The notes under the pieces: model-generated
The model's database searches: none
Seen by the model: only the letters and a program-made list of their open reading frames with translations
What the model was told of the DNA's origin: nothing
Program-made: the position numbers and the translations under genes
Source of the DNA: CAISDA01 sp050258555
Lineage (GTDB): Bacteria; Bacteroidota; Ignavibacteria; UBA10030; UBA8401
DNA length: 64,000 nucleotides
NCBI GenBank assembly: GCA_050258555.1
Contig: JBLMZA010000119.1
Coordinates: 36,616 to 100,615, forward strand
Reading direction: 5' to 3'
Part shown: positions 50,145 through 59,533 of the stretch, one piece after another
Layout: each line of letters starts with the position of its first letter
Position numbering within the stretch: position 1 is the stretch's first letter

Positions 50145-52937
50145 ATGGCACGTAAACGCACACAGGCTTCCGATCGCCCCATGCGCGAGATGGTGCGGCT
50201 TCTGGGCAATCTGCTCGGCGAGGTGATCGTCGAGCAGGAAGGCCGCGGGCTCTTCGATCTCGAGGAGCTGATCAGGACCACGACCAAGGCGCTGCGCCGC
50301 CGGCATCGGCGCTCGCTCGAGCAGCAGCTGCGCTCGACGATCGCCGGCATGAATCCGGGCTCGATGGCGAAGATCGTCCGGGCCTTCACGATTTATTTTC
50401 AGCTCGTCAATATCGCCGAACAGCGCGACCGCCTGCGCTCGATCGTCTCGCAGTCGATGGGAGACGCATCCGGGTTTCCCCACGGCTCCATCCGCCATAC
50501 GCTCGATACGCTGAAAAAGGAAGGCGTGACAGCCGGGGAATTGTCGCAGATCCTGTCGCGACTCCGTCTGAAGCCGGTCTTCACGGCGCATCCGACCGAG
50601 GCCTTGCGGCGCACGGTGCTCGAGAAGCATGCGCAGATCTGGACGCTTCTGGGCGCGCTCGAGGCTCCCTCGCTCCCTCATGACCGGTGCGAGGAGATCC
50701 TGCTCGGCCTCAAAGCACAGATCACGAGCCTGTGGCAGACCGAAGAGACGCGGCCGTACGATCTCACGCCGCTCGATGAAGTCACGAACGGTCTGCATTA
50801 TTTCCGCACGATCATGACGCGCGCCGTTCCTTCCTACTACCGCGAATTCGAACGGTCGCTCTCGCATGTGTATCCCGAGTATGAGGGACGCGTTCCCTCC
50901 TTCATCCGCTTCGGCTCGTGGATCGGGGGCGACAGGGATGGCAATCCGTTTGTGACATCGGCGATCACCTGGAAAACGCTCGTGCTCCATACCGAGACGA
51001 TCTGCGAAATGTACACCGGCGTGCTCGATGCGCTCTATCACGAGCGCTCGGAATCGGCAAAGCTCGTCGGCGTGAGCGATGAGCTGCGCGCGATCGTCGC
51101 CGAAGGCTACGCCCGCTCGAAGCAGTCGCAGCCGAAGGTGATCCGCAACGACAACGAAGTCTACCGCAAGTTCATCGCGCTCATGCATCTGAAGCTCGTG
51201 AACTTCCGGAAAAATGTCTCGGGAGAGGTGAAGTCGTACGACAACACGTACAGAAGCGCCGCCGAGTTCCTCGACGATTTGTACACGTTCGATGCCAGCT
51301 TGCGCGCGAATAAGGGCGGGGTGATCGCCGACGGGCTCCTGCGCGATCTGATCCGCCTGGTCGAAACCTTCGGCTTCCACCTTGCCGGACTCGATATCCG
51401 CCAGCACCGCGTCGTACACACGCAAACCGTCGCAGAAATCGCCCGCGCGCTCGGCACGGATTACGACGCGTTTTCCAATTCGGAGCGCGAGCAATGGCTG
51501 ACCGAACAGCTCTTGTCCGATGCCGCGCTCCGCGTCGATGAAGCCGCGCTCTCGGAGCAGAGCCGCGAGGCGATCAGTGTCTTCCGCACGGTGGCGCTTG
51601 CCCATGCGCGCATCGCGCGCCGCTCGATCGGCAGCTACATCGTGAGCATGACGAAATCCGCCGCCGATATTCTCGAGGTGCTCTTCCTCATGAAGCTCAC
51701 CGGACTCTATGCGGCGGCGCCGGACGGCACGGTCACAAGTTCGCTGCATGTCGTGCCGCTGTTTGAAACGATCGAGGACCTGCGCGGATCCTCCGAGCTC
51801 ATGAAGTCGCTCTATCTCAATGCCGCCTACAGCCGCCATCTCGATGCGCGCAAGCGCCTGCAGGAAATCATGGTCGGCTATTCGGACAGCGGCAAGGACG
51901 GCGGCATTCTCACCTCGCATTGGGAGCTGTATCATGCGCAGCGCCGTCTGGCCGCGTGCGCGCGCGAGCATCAGGTCGATTGGATGTTCTTCCACGGACG
52001 CGGAGGCGTGGTCGGCAGAGGCGGCGGACCCGAATACGAGGCGATCGCATCGCTGCCTTCCGGCTCGGTCAATTATAAGATCAAGATCACGGAGCAGGGC
52101 GAGGTGATCGCGCTCAAGTACGCCTACGAAGAGATCGCCCGGCGCTCGCTCGAGCTCTCCTCATCGGCCATGATCACCGTCCACACGCGCAAGCCCGATG
52201 CGGCATTCGCCAGCCGCCAGAGCGCCTTCCACAAGGCGATGGATGAAATGTCGGCCTACGGCTACGCCTCATACCGGGGCACGGTCTACGAGCAGCCGGA
52301 GTTCGTCCAGTACTTCCTCCAGGCCACGCCCTTGCGCGAGATCTCACGGCTCAAGATCGGCTCGCGCCCGGCCCGCCGCACGGTCTCCGAAAAGATCGAG
52401 GACCTGCGCGCCATTCCCTGGGTCTTCAGCTGGATGCAGAGCCGGCATGTGCTGCCGGGCTGGCTCGGGGTCGAAGACGGCGTGGAGCGCTATCTCGATG
52501 CCGACGGAGAATCGGGAGAGCGCCTGGCGCTCATCCGCTCGATGTATGGGAAGTGGAGTTTTTTTGAAACGATGATCAACGGGATACAGATGGTCCTGTC
52601 GAAGGGGGATTTCGGCATCGCGCGCGAATACGCGTCGCTTGTCGAACCGGAGGAGCTGAGAACGAAGATTTTCGACGACCTCGAGGCGCGCTACACGCGG
52701 ACGATCACGGCCGTCTGCCGGCTCACGGACCAGAAGGCGCTGCTTGACAACAATCCGCAATTGCAGCGTTCGTTCCAATTGCGCAATCCGTATATCGATC
52801 CCATGAGCTACATCCAGGTGGAAGTGATGCGCCGGCTCAGAAGCGACACGCTTTCCGATGAGGCGCGCGCGGCACTTGAAGAAGTGATGTTCCTCTGCAT
52901 CAACGGCATCGCGGCCGGCTTGCGCAACACGGGCTAA
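50145..52937 (+). CDS. ppc: Phosphoenolpyruvate carboxylase
   Basis: 930 residues, full length. It carboxylates PEP to oxaloacetate in the cytoplasm to refill the TCA cycle. Active-site motifs: VFTAHPTEALRR (catalytic His), GSWIGGDRDGNPFVT, AGLDIRQH, VGYSDSGKDGG and FHGRGGVVGRGGGP. The C-terminus ends AAGLRNTG, with the terminal Gly conserved in the family. Its stop overlaps the convergent sirtuin stop by 4 bases (52934-52937). Confidence 0.96.
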   Translation: MARKRTQASDRPMREMVRLLGNLLGEVIVEQEGRGLFDLEELIRTTTKALRRRHRRSLEQQLRSTIAGMNPGSMAKIVRAFTIYFQLVNIAEQRDRLRSIVSQSMGDASGFPHGSIRHTLDTLKKEGVTAGELSQILSRLRLKPVFTAHPTEALRRTVLEKHAQIWTLLGALEAPSLPHDRCEEILLGLKAQITSLWQTEETRPYDLTPLDEVTNGLHYFRTIMTRAVPSYYREFERSLSHVYPEYEGRVPSFIRFGSWIGGDRDGNPFVTSAITWKTLVLHTETICEMYTGVLDALYHERSESAKLVGVSDELRAIVAEGYARSKQSQPKVIRNDNEVYRKFIALMHLKLVNFRKNVSGEVKSYDNTYRSAAEFLDDLYTFDASLRANKGGVIADGLLRDLIRLVETFGFHLAGLDIRQHRVVHTQTVAEIARALGTDYDAFSNSEREQWLTEQLLSDAALRVDEAALSEQSREAISVFRTVALAHARIARRSIGSYIVSMTKSAADILEVLFLMKLTGLYAAAPDGTVTSSLHVVPLFETIEDLRGSSELMKSLYLNAAYSRHLDARKRLQEIMVGYSDSGKDGGILTSHWELYHAQRRLAACAREHQVDWMFFHGRGGVVGRGGGPEYEAIASLPSGSVNYKIKITEQGEVIALKYAYEEIARRSLELSSSAMITVHTRKPDAAFASRQSAFHKAMDEMSAYGYASYRGTVYEQPEFVQYFLQATPLREISRLKIGSRPARRTVSEKIEDLRAIPWVFSWMQSRHVLPGWLGVEDGVERYLDADGESGERLALIRSMYGKWSFFETMINGIQMVLSKGDFGIAREYASLVEPEELRTKIFDDLEARYTRTITAVCRLTDQKALLDNNPQLQRSFQLRNPYIDPMSYIQVEVMRRLRSDTLSDEARAALEEVMFLCINGIAAGLRNTG

Positions 52938-53659
52938 TATCCGAGCAGCTTGCGGGCGAGCTTCGGCATTTCATCGGCCGCCTTCCCTTCCAGCACCGTA
53001 TAGCCCGAGAGCATCTCGTAATTCGGTGCGGGATCGATGAAATATTTCTCCGGCGTATGCCGGAAGATCGGCAACAATCCCGCCGCCGGATACACAAGCG
53101 CCGATGTGCCGATGCCGATGAACACCGATGCCGTGCGCACCAGTTCATCGAGCTCCTCCTCCTTCATATCCACCGCCTCGCCGAACCAGACGACATCGGG
53201 ACGCAGATGCGCTCCGCACTCGGGACAGCGGTCGCCCTCCTCGATCGGCCGCGTGATCTGCGCACGGTACGAACAGACCGACGGCCGGTTCCACAGGCCG
53301 ATCGAATAATGATGCTCGCACTTCTGGTAGTCGATCCGCCCGTGCAGATGCCAGACCTCCTGCGATCCGCCGCGCTCGAGCAGCGTGTCGATATTCTGCG
53401 TGATATTGACGACATGAAAGCGCTCCTGTAGACTTCCGATGGCCAGATGCGCCGCATTCGGCAGGCATTCGCGCTCCTTAAGAAAACGCTGCTTATAAAA
53501 ATTCAGGACAAGCGCTCGGTTGCGCATCCAGCCTTCGGGCGATGCGACATCCTCCACGCGGTGCTGCTCCCACAAACCGTTCGAATCGCGGAATGTCGGC
53601 ACGCCGCTTTCGGCCGAGAGTCCCGCCCCGCTGAAGACAACCACTGTTTCCATACGCAT
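52934..53659 (-). CDS. Sirtuin (NAD-dependent protein deacylase, CobB-like)
   Basis: 241 residues, starting MRMETVVVFSGAGLSAESGV. Rossmann motif GAGLSAESGVPTFRD, NITQNIDTLLERGG, catalytic His in VWHLHGRI, and zinc Cys CEHHYS...CSYRAQ...CPEC. LNFYKQR contains the Tyr-x-x-Arg pair that marks SIRT5/CobB-type enzymes able to remove succinyl and malonyl groups. The start overlaps the upstream TauE gene stop by one base (TAATG), so the two are coupled. ATG 53653 is an alternative start. Confidence 0.92.
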   Translation of the reverse strand: MRMETVVVFSGAGLSAESGVPTFRDSNGLWEQHRVEDVASPEGWMRNRALVLNFYKQRFLKERECLPNAAHLAIGSLQERFHVVNITQNIDTLLERGGSQEVWHLHGRIDYQKCEHHYSIGLWNRPSVCSYRAQITRPIEEGDRCPECGAHLRPDVVWFGEAVDMKEEELDELVRTASVFIGIGTSALVYPAAGLLPIFRHTPEKYFIDPAPNYEMLSGYTVLEGKAADEMPKLARKLLGY

Positions 53660-54414
53660 TAAAAATGTTGAATGATCAATTTGAGGGCGGCAAGAAGCAA
53701 AACGCCGCCGAGAATTTTCTGCAGCATGAGATTCGAGAATCGTTTCGAACCGAAATAGGATCCCCCCATGCCGCCGATCCATGCGGCCGCAAGCAGCGGC
53801 AGCATCATGGCGGTCTCGAGGCTTCCGGATGCCGCGCGCCCGGCAAGTCCCGCAATGGAATTGACGACAATAAAAAGCGCAGAGGCGGCCGCCGTATGGC
53901 GCGCGTCGTTCCAGCGGAAAAAGAGAATGATGGGACTGAGGAAAATGCCTCCGCCGATGCCGAGCATGCCCGACAGGAGTCCGATCGCACCGCCGATCGC
54001 CACCGCGGCAAGCGCCGGTGGATGGTCTTCCCCTTCCTTCGGAGCAAGCAGCGTCGGCAGAAACAGGAGACGAAGCGATGCAGCAATGAGCGCCGCGCCA
54101 AGAAGCAGGAAGTATCCTCTCTGCGGAATGGTCAGGAGTCCGCCGATGAAGGATGCGGGAATGGATCCGATGAGAAACAGGAGTGTGAAGCGCACGGGCA
54201 CAAGCCTTTCGCGCGCAAACATCGCGACACCCGTGCCAGCCACAAGAATGTTCAGCATGAGCGCCGTCGAGGACATCAACGCGGGAGGAAGCGCCAGAAG
54301 CGAGAGCACGGCAAGATATCCCGAAGCGCCCCCGTGCCCCACGGAGGAATACAGAAATGCGACGGCAGCAATTGCGAACACAAGAACGATCAGATGTGTA
54401 CCGATCACATCCAT
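53659..54414 (-). CDS. TauE/SafE-family membrane transporter
   Basis: 251 residues with about eight helices in two similar halves, the DUF81/TauE-SafE fold (SSVGHGGASGYLAVLSLLAL in the first half, SGMLGIGGGIFLSPIILFF in the second). Family members export sulfite, sulfoacetate or other organic anions. The ATG at 54414 starts a plain membrane helix; the upstream frame to 54465 overlaps a hairpin repeat and is not used. Coupled with the sirtuin gene. Substrate unknown. Confidence 0.88.
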   Translation of the reverse strand: MDVIGTHLIVLVFAIAAVAFLYSSVGHGGASGYLAVLSLLALPPALMSSTALMLNILVAGTGVAMFARERLVPVRFTLLFLIGSIPASFIGGLLTIPQRGYFLLLGAALIAASLRLLFLPTLLAPKEGEDHPPALAAVAIGGAIGLLSGMLGIGGGIFLSPIILFFRWNDARHTAAASALFIVVNSIAGLAGRAASGSLETAMMLPLLAAAWIGGMGGSYFGSKRFSNLMLQKILGGVLLLAALKLIIQHF

Positions 54415-54438
54415 ACACCTGCCATGCAGAACATTAAA

Positions 54439-54461
54439 GGGGCGAAGCGCTGCTTCGCCCC
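54439..54461. repeat. Dispersed hairpin repeat, copy 3 (short form)
   Basis: Perfect stem GGGGCGAAGC / GCTTCGCCCC with loop GCT, directly after the stop of the NHL lipoprotein gene. Same stem as copies at 14651, 33072 and 61290. Confidence 0.7.
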
Positions 54462-54465
54462 GCAA

Positions 54466-55548
54466 TTAATAGTCTGTCGAAAGCCTGTAGAGCACGATGC
54501 GGTTGTTGCCGGTGTCGCAGACATAGAGCGTGTTTTCGGCCACGGCCGCACCCTGCGGATTTTTCAATGTGATGCCGGGCGTGCGCGCGCCGAACGATTC
54601 GGCCTTGAAGCGGCCGCGGCTGTTGAACTTCACGACGGAATCCTGCGCCGCATCGACGATGAAGATGTCGCGCCGGTAGCGGTCGATCGCCACGCCGCTT
54701 GCATTGGTGAAGCGGTTCGGCGTGATGATGTCTGTTCCGCGCTGCTCGGGCACGGCCGGATCATACTTCGGCATCCATCCTTCGAAGTTCGCGTCTTTCG
54801 AATACGCCATCCACACGACCGAATACTGGATGCCGTCGGTCTGCTGTGTCAGGATGAAGTCCGAGCTGCCAGGGAATGTCGCGATGCCCGTCGGGCGGTT
54901 GATATAGGTGATTGCGCCGCCGATGCCCGACTGCAGATCGGCCAGCGGCGTGATGAACGAATCCTTCCGGGCCGTCGCATTCACGTGCACATAGCGGAAG
55001 CGCAGCACGCGCGCATCGGGATCAACGATGCTCGAATTATCCGGACCGTCCCTGAGCACGAGATATTCGTCGTTGGGCAGCACGCCGATGCCCACGAAGC
55101 GGCGGAGCGGACGGGCCGGTTCCTTCCAGATCGTATCGATCCGGGCGCGCTCCAGATGGTGATCGGCATCGACGAGCCTGATGCGGATGAGCACGCCGAT
55201 CGTATCGCCGGTCGAGGGCTCGCGCGTTTCGGCACCCACTATCAGATCGAGCCGCGAATCCTGCCCGATCGAGATCGGATGCAGAATGCCCGAGCGCACG
55301 CCCAGGATCTGGCCCGCCTGATTGAGCATCACGATGCGGTTGGAATCCGTGTCGCAGACGTAGAAGAGCTGGTCTGCTCCGTAAAGGATCGTGCGCGGAT
55401 GATTGAATCCCGTCCAGACACCCTTCTGGATGTATGTCGTATCGCCCACGGCCGGAAGATCGGCCGCCGACGGCAGGAGCGAAAGGTCGTACCGCTGCTG
55501 GCATCCGATCATGAAGACTGCCGCGCAGCAAAGAAAGAAATATTTCAT
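54466..55548 (-). CDS. NHL/six-bladed propeller lipoprotein
   Basis: 360 residues with a lipoprotein signal (MKYFFLCCAAVFMIGC, lipobox MIGC). The rest is a beta-propeller of NHL-type repeats: FNHPRTILYGADQLFYVCDT, NRIVMLNQAGQILGV, GVAIDRYRRDIFIVDAAQDS and NPQGAAVAENTLYVCDTGNN. Probably anchored in the outer membrane facing periplasm or surface, a binding scaffold. It is the last gene of a leftward set of cell-surface genes; PorV-like lies 9 bases upstream. Confidence 0.88.
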   Translation of the reverse strand: MKYFFLCCAAVFMIGCQQRYDLSLLPSAADLPAVGDTTYIQKGVWTGFNHPRTILYGADQLFYVCDTDSNRIVMLNQAGQILGVRSGILHPISIGQDSRLDLIVGAETREPSTGDTIGVLIRIRLVDADHHLERARIDTIWKEPARPLRRFVGIGVLPNDEYLVLRDGPDNSSIVDPDARVLRFRYVHVNATARKDSFITPLADLQSGIGGAITYINRPTGIATFPGSSDFILTQQTDGIQYSVVWMAYSKDANFEGWMPKYDPAVPEQRGTDIITPNRFTNASGVAIDRYRRDIFIVDAAQDSVVKFNSRGRFKAESFGARTPGITLKNPQGAAVAENTLYVCDTGNNRIVLYRLSTDY

Positions 55549-55557
55549 AGGTTCGTC

Positions 55558-56625
55558 TTAATAGGAAATTGCCACTGAAAATCTGTGCACCGCACCGAGA
55601 TCGTTGAAGTTCGCAAAGCTGTAATCCGCATTCACGGTCATCACCGCGATCGGAATCCTGACGCCGGCGCCGAATGTGTAATCCTCTGCCGAGGAAGTCG
55701 ACTTGCCCAGCAGCGATTCGCCGATCGTGCGCTTCACGCCGGCTCTCAGGAAGAACATCGATTCGAAGCCGTATTCGACGCCGAGCCTGACGTTCTCGGC
55801 GTTGTCGTTCGGATGATTGAGCTGTATCGAAGTCGTCACGCGGTGCTCGTCGGTTTCATAGGGCTCGAAGGCGACGCCGAGCTTGAACATGGTCGGCGGC
55901 GAAAAGGCCTGAAAATTCGTGACATCCGAGCCGTTGCCGCCGCGGGCGGTGCCCTTCGGCGCCACGTTCGATCCGAAGTTCGACACCACTACCGCAAAGC
56001 GCGCGCTGCCGAGTCCCATTGTATAATACGTGCCGAGATCGATCAGCACGGCTTCCGTCTTCAGCATATCGATCGTCTCGCGCACGTAGCGCGCCGTGAT
56101 GCCGAAGCTGAACTGATCGGTCATCTTGCGGGCATATGTGGCTCCGACGGCGATGTCGCCGTACGAGAAGTATGTGCCGGTGCCGCGCGGCTGCGTCTCG
56201 GTCGTGATCTGCATCGGATCGACATGGAGCGAGGTGAAGGCCGCGCCCACGACGTCGCTCGGCGAAAGATGATAGGACGCGCCCGCAAACTCGTGCTTCA
56301 GATCGACGAGCCACTCGGTGTGCGAAAAGATCGCCTGATCCTGCACGGTGTTGGTGAGTCCGGCGGGATTCCAATAGAGCGCCGACACGTCGTTGGCAAC
56401 GGCGACGAACGATTCGCCCATGGCCGTGCCGCGCGCATCGGGACCGATCTTCAGAAACTGGAATGCCGAGATGCCGGAGCGCTGTCCGCCGAGGTTCGGC
56501 ACAAGCTGCGCCTGTGTCCGCTCCGGGTTTCCGACAACGGCAAGCGCAAGAAGCGCCGAGGCATAGAGCACGCGGCGGCTCAGGAAGCGCAGTGTGGTGT
56601 GATGATGTCCGAAAAAAGTACGCAT
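55558..56625 (-). CDS. PorV/PorQ-family outer-membrane beta-barrel protein
   Basis: 355 residues. A basic signal region leads to PERTQAQLVPNLGGQRSG, then the PorV/PorQ signature FLKIGPDARGTAMGESFVA and ALYWNPAGLTN. The remainder is amphipathic beta-strand, with the C-terminal strand ending FSVAISY. In type IX secretion PorV carries sorted cargo from the translocon to the attachment complex. Other PorV paralogs serve individual cargo, and the neighbouring sorted proteins (61334, 63614) make this plausible here. Confidence 0.88.
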   Translation of the reverse strand: MRTFFGHHHTTLRFLSRRVLYASALLALAVVGNPERTQAQLVPNLGGQRSGISAFQFLKIGPDARGTAMGESFVAVANDVSALYWNPAGLTNTVQDQAIFSHTEWLVDLKHEFAGASYHLSPSDVVGAAFTSLHVDPMQITTETQPRGTGTYFSYGDIAVGATYARKMTDQFSFGITARYVRETIDMLKTEAVLIDLGTYYTMGLGSARFAVVVSNFGSNVAPKGTARGGNGSDVTNFQAFSPPTMFKLGVAFEPYETDEHRVTTSIQLNHPNDNAENVRLGVEYGFESMFFLRAGVKRTIGESLLGKSTSSAEDYTFGAGVRIPIAVMTVNADYSFANFNDLGAVHRFSVAISY

Positions 56626-56649
56626 GTATTTCGTGTGCTTAAGGATGAA

Positions 56650-59526
56650 TTAAAATCTGAAGGCAATGCCGAGCTTCGCCGTGCGCGGCGCCAGGTAGCG
56701 CGCCGGATTGTACGGGAAGGGTGAAACGGTTCCCTGCAGATCGGGGAAGCGCGGATCGTTGTACGACAGCGGCGTATCGTCGCCGTATTCATAGGCGCGG
56801 CCCGTCACGGGATTGATGATCTGCGAATTCTTGTTGTCGAGCAGGTTCTGCACTTCAAGGCTCAGCGTGAACTTCGCAAAGCCGAGGTCGAAATATTTTT
56901 CGAAGTTCAGGTTCACATAGAACCAGTCGTCGCCCACGATTTCGTAGAGATGATCGTAATCCGAGCGGTACTCGGGCCGCCCGTCCGTACCGACGCCGGA
57001 ATAGAGCTGCGCCGTGTAGCGCTTGCCCGACTGATAGAAGGCGCGGAGATAGAGATTGTAGTCGTCCAGAATGCCGGGCGCGAAATCAAAGAGCGGCTCG
57101 CCCTTCTTCACGTTCATGTTGAGCGAGAGCGACCCCTGCAGCGGGCGGTCCCACGACACGAAGTTCTCCTTGATCGACGTTTCGATGCCGCCGCTGGTGA
57201 GATTGAACAGCTGCTCGGTGGCCGACGAGCTCTTGCCCGTGGCGATCGAATACGAGCCCGAGAGCGTGGCGCGGAAGTGGCTTCCCATGCGCTTCGTGTA
57301 TTCGAGCTCGAGCCCGCGCGTGCGCGCATAGTCCGAGTTCACATACGTCGTATACGTGCCGCGCGAGAAGCGGACGCTCGTGGCGCGCACCGAACGCGCC
57401 GTGATGTAGTCGAAAATGTCCTTGTAATAGGCCGTCACCGTGAGCACGTCGTTTTCCGTGAGCTGGTTTCTGATGCCGAGCTCGTAGGCGACCGTCGTCT
57501 CGGGATTCAGGTTCGGGTTGCCGATGGTCTGCACGGTCGAGCGCGCGCTCGATTCGGTGAGCTTCGAATAGACATACGTCGGCTTCGGCAGCTTCGAAAA
57601 GTGCCCGTACGAGAAAAAGAGCGTCTGGTTGTCCGACACCGGGTGCGAGATGCCGAGCCTCGGGCTCAGACGGCCCTTCCAGCGCCGCCCGAAGAGCGAC
57701 CAGGTCTGATCCTTGTACTGCTGGCGGATATCCTCGCTCGCCAGCGGGATGTTGGGATTGTTGATCGCATCGTCGACGAATTTGCCCGGGAACCAGTAGT
57801 CGAAGCGGAGTCCGAAATTGAGCACCATGCCCTTGATCGTGATATTGTCCTGCGCATAGAGCGCGCCCGATGCCGGATTGACCGAATAGATGTCGTTGTT
57901 GAGTCCGAGCGGCTTGATCCACGGCTGCGTGATGTCGATCATCTGCATCGACTGGAACTTCGACTCGATGCCCGCCTTGAATTTGTTCTGCTCGCTGAAA
58001 TGGTGCGTGAAGTCGAACTTCACCGTGTAATCGTCGTAATAGTGGTCGCGCCAGGTGTAGGGACTGCCGACGTCGTAGAAGCCGTCGCCGGGAATCACGC
58101 CCACGGTGTCTCCGCCCCGGTTGTAGTATTCGATCGGGAATGTCACGATGTCCTTCGGCTCGATGTAGTTCCGGTAATCCTGGCCGTTGGCGTCTCCGCG
58201 CACATGCGCCGTGTAGCGGCTGAAGCGCAAATCGTAATACGACTTCGGGCTCAACGTATGCGTAAGCGAGAGCGTCTGCTGGACGTTGATCTGTGTGAAC
58301 GTGTTGGCGCTGTCCAGGATGTTCTGGAACTCGTACTGATAGCCCGGCGTCGGCTCTTCGCGCTCGAGCGTGGTCTTGATCGTGGCCGAGTTCTGGTCGA
58401 TCGAGACCGACTGGTTGTAGCCGTAGCTGAGCTTGAACGTCGCCGAGGGCTTCCACGTGGCCTTCCCCGACCACGAATAGGCGTTTGCCAGGCGGAAGGC
58501 GTACTTCGTTCCGCCGAAGATCGACGAGTTGAGCTGGTTCGGCGCATGCACTTCATAACCGATCGGCTTGCCGCCGCGGATCGATTCAGCCCAGCGCGTG
58601 TAGCCGTCTGTGATGTTGCCCGAAAAGTTCGCAAAGAAGGAAAGCGATCCCGGCACCAGGTCCTTGGCAAACGGCACGGGACCCGAGAGCGTCGCTTCCA
58701 GGATGTCCGTGTTCCAGTTGCCGCGCGAATTCTTCCCTAAGAATTTATCGGTCTTATAGGCGAGGCTGCCGTTGTACTTGTCGGAGCCTTCCTTCGTCGT
58801 GATGTTGATGACGCCGGAGGTGGCCTGTCCGTATTCGGCGTTGTAGCCGCCGGTGATCACTTCCACTTCCTGAATCGCGTCGCTTGAAACCTGGAGACCG
58901 AAGCCCGTGCCGCCGAGCACGTCCTGCACCGACACGCCGTCCACAAGATACGCGTTCTCGTACCCGCGGCTTCCGCGGATGTGGATCTCGTTGTCCGACT
59001 GCACGACGCCCGTCTGAAGTCCCACCACGTCCTTCACGTCGCGCAGCGCGGCCACCTGCAGCTCCTCGCTCTTGACGGCCTTCTTGCTCGATGTCTCTTC
59101 CACATCGAAGAGGCGCTTCTCGCCGATGATGACGACTTCGGTGCCGAGGGCGAGGACCGACTCTCCCATCTTCACATTGAGCGTCACGGTCTTGCCGGCT
59201 TCGACCTTGATGCCGGAATACTGGACTTCCTTGTAGCCCAGAAGCGTAATGTCGATGTTGTATGTGCCGGGATTCATCTTCTCGATGCGGAAGTTGCCGT
59301 CGAAATCCGTTGCGGCGCCGTAATAGGTTCCCTTCACCTTAACGTTCACGCTGGGAAGGCCTTCTTTCGTCTTCTCATCGATGATGCGTCCGACGATCGT
59401 GCCGGTCGATTGTGCGAGCGCCGACTGGGCCAGAAGCGCGATGCATGCGCAGGCAAAAAGAAATGTGCGAACGGATCCCCAAACGGTCCCGGCTCTATGG
59501 TGCTGATAACGACTCATGGTACTCAT
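56650..59526 (-). CDS. TonB-dependent receptor with carboxypeptidase-like N-terminal domain
   Basis: 958 residues from ATG 59526 (MSTMSRYQHH); ATG 59517 is an alternative, and the first ATG at 59553 overlaps the upstream gene. Signal peptide ending ALLAQSALAQ, a CarboxypepD_reg-like domain (GTIVGRIIDEKTKEGLPSVN, FDGNFRIEKMNPGTYNIDIT), a plug domain (IHIRGSRGYENAYLVDGVSV, VISGGY-like VITGGYNAEYGQATSGVI) and a 22-strand-type barrel ending in Phe (LGIAFRF). Substrate unknown; no SusD partner, but a lipoprotein gene lies 7 bases upstream. Confidence 0.93.
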   Translation of the reverse strand: MSTMSRYQHHRAGTVWGSVRTFLFACACIALLAQSALAQSTGTIVGRIIDEKTKEGLPSVNVKVKGTYYGAATDFDGNFRIEKMNPGTYNIDITLLGYKEVQYSGIKVEAGKTVTLNVKMGESVLALGTEVVIIGEKRLFDVEETSSKKAVKSEELQVAALRDVKDVVGLQTGVVQSDNEIHIRGSRGYENAYLVDGVSVQDVLGGTGFGLQVSSDAIQEVEVITGGYNAEYGQATSGVINITTKEGSDKYNGSLAYKTDKFLGKNSRGNWNTDILEATLSGPVPFAKDLVPGSLSFFANFSGNITDGYTRWAESIRGGKPIGYEVHAPNQLNSSIFGGTKYAFRLANAYSWSGKATWKPSATFKLSYGYNQSVSIDQNSATIKTTLEREEPTPGYQYEFQNILDSANTFTQINVQQTLSLTHTLSPKSYYDLRFSRYTAHVRGDANGQDYRNYIEPKDIVTFPIEYYNRGGDTVGVIPGDGFYDVGSPYTWRDHYYDDYTVKFDFTHHFSEQNKFKAGIESKFQSMQMIDITQPWIKPLGLNNDIYSVNPASGALYAQDNITIKGMVLNFGLRFDYWFPGKFVDDAINNPNIPLASEDIRQQYKDQTWSLFGRRWKGRLSPRLGISHPVSDNQTLFFSYGHFSKLPKPTYVYSKLTESSARSTVQTIGNPNLNPETTVAYELGIRNQLTENDVLTVTAYYKDIFDYITARSVRATSVRFSRGTYTTYVNSDYARTRGLELEYTKRMGSHFRATLSGSYSIATGKSSSATEQLFNLTSGGIETSIKENFVSWDRPLQGSLSLNMNVKKGEPLFDFAPGILDDYNLYLRAFYQSGKRYTAQLYSGVGTDGRPEYRSDYDHLYEIVGDDWFYVNLNFEKYFDLGFAKFTLSLEVQNLLDNKNSQIINPVTGRAYEYGDDTPLSYNDPRFPDLQGTVSPFPYNPARYLAPRTAKLGIAFRF

Positions 59527-59533
59527 GGATAGA

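Noticed and set aside
56950..58740. A 596-codon plus-strand open frame
   Set aside because: It is antisense to the TonB receptor gene, is extremely Arg/Val/Glu-rich and has no recognisable domain.
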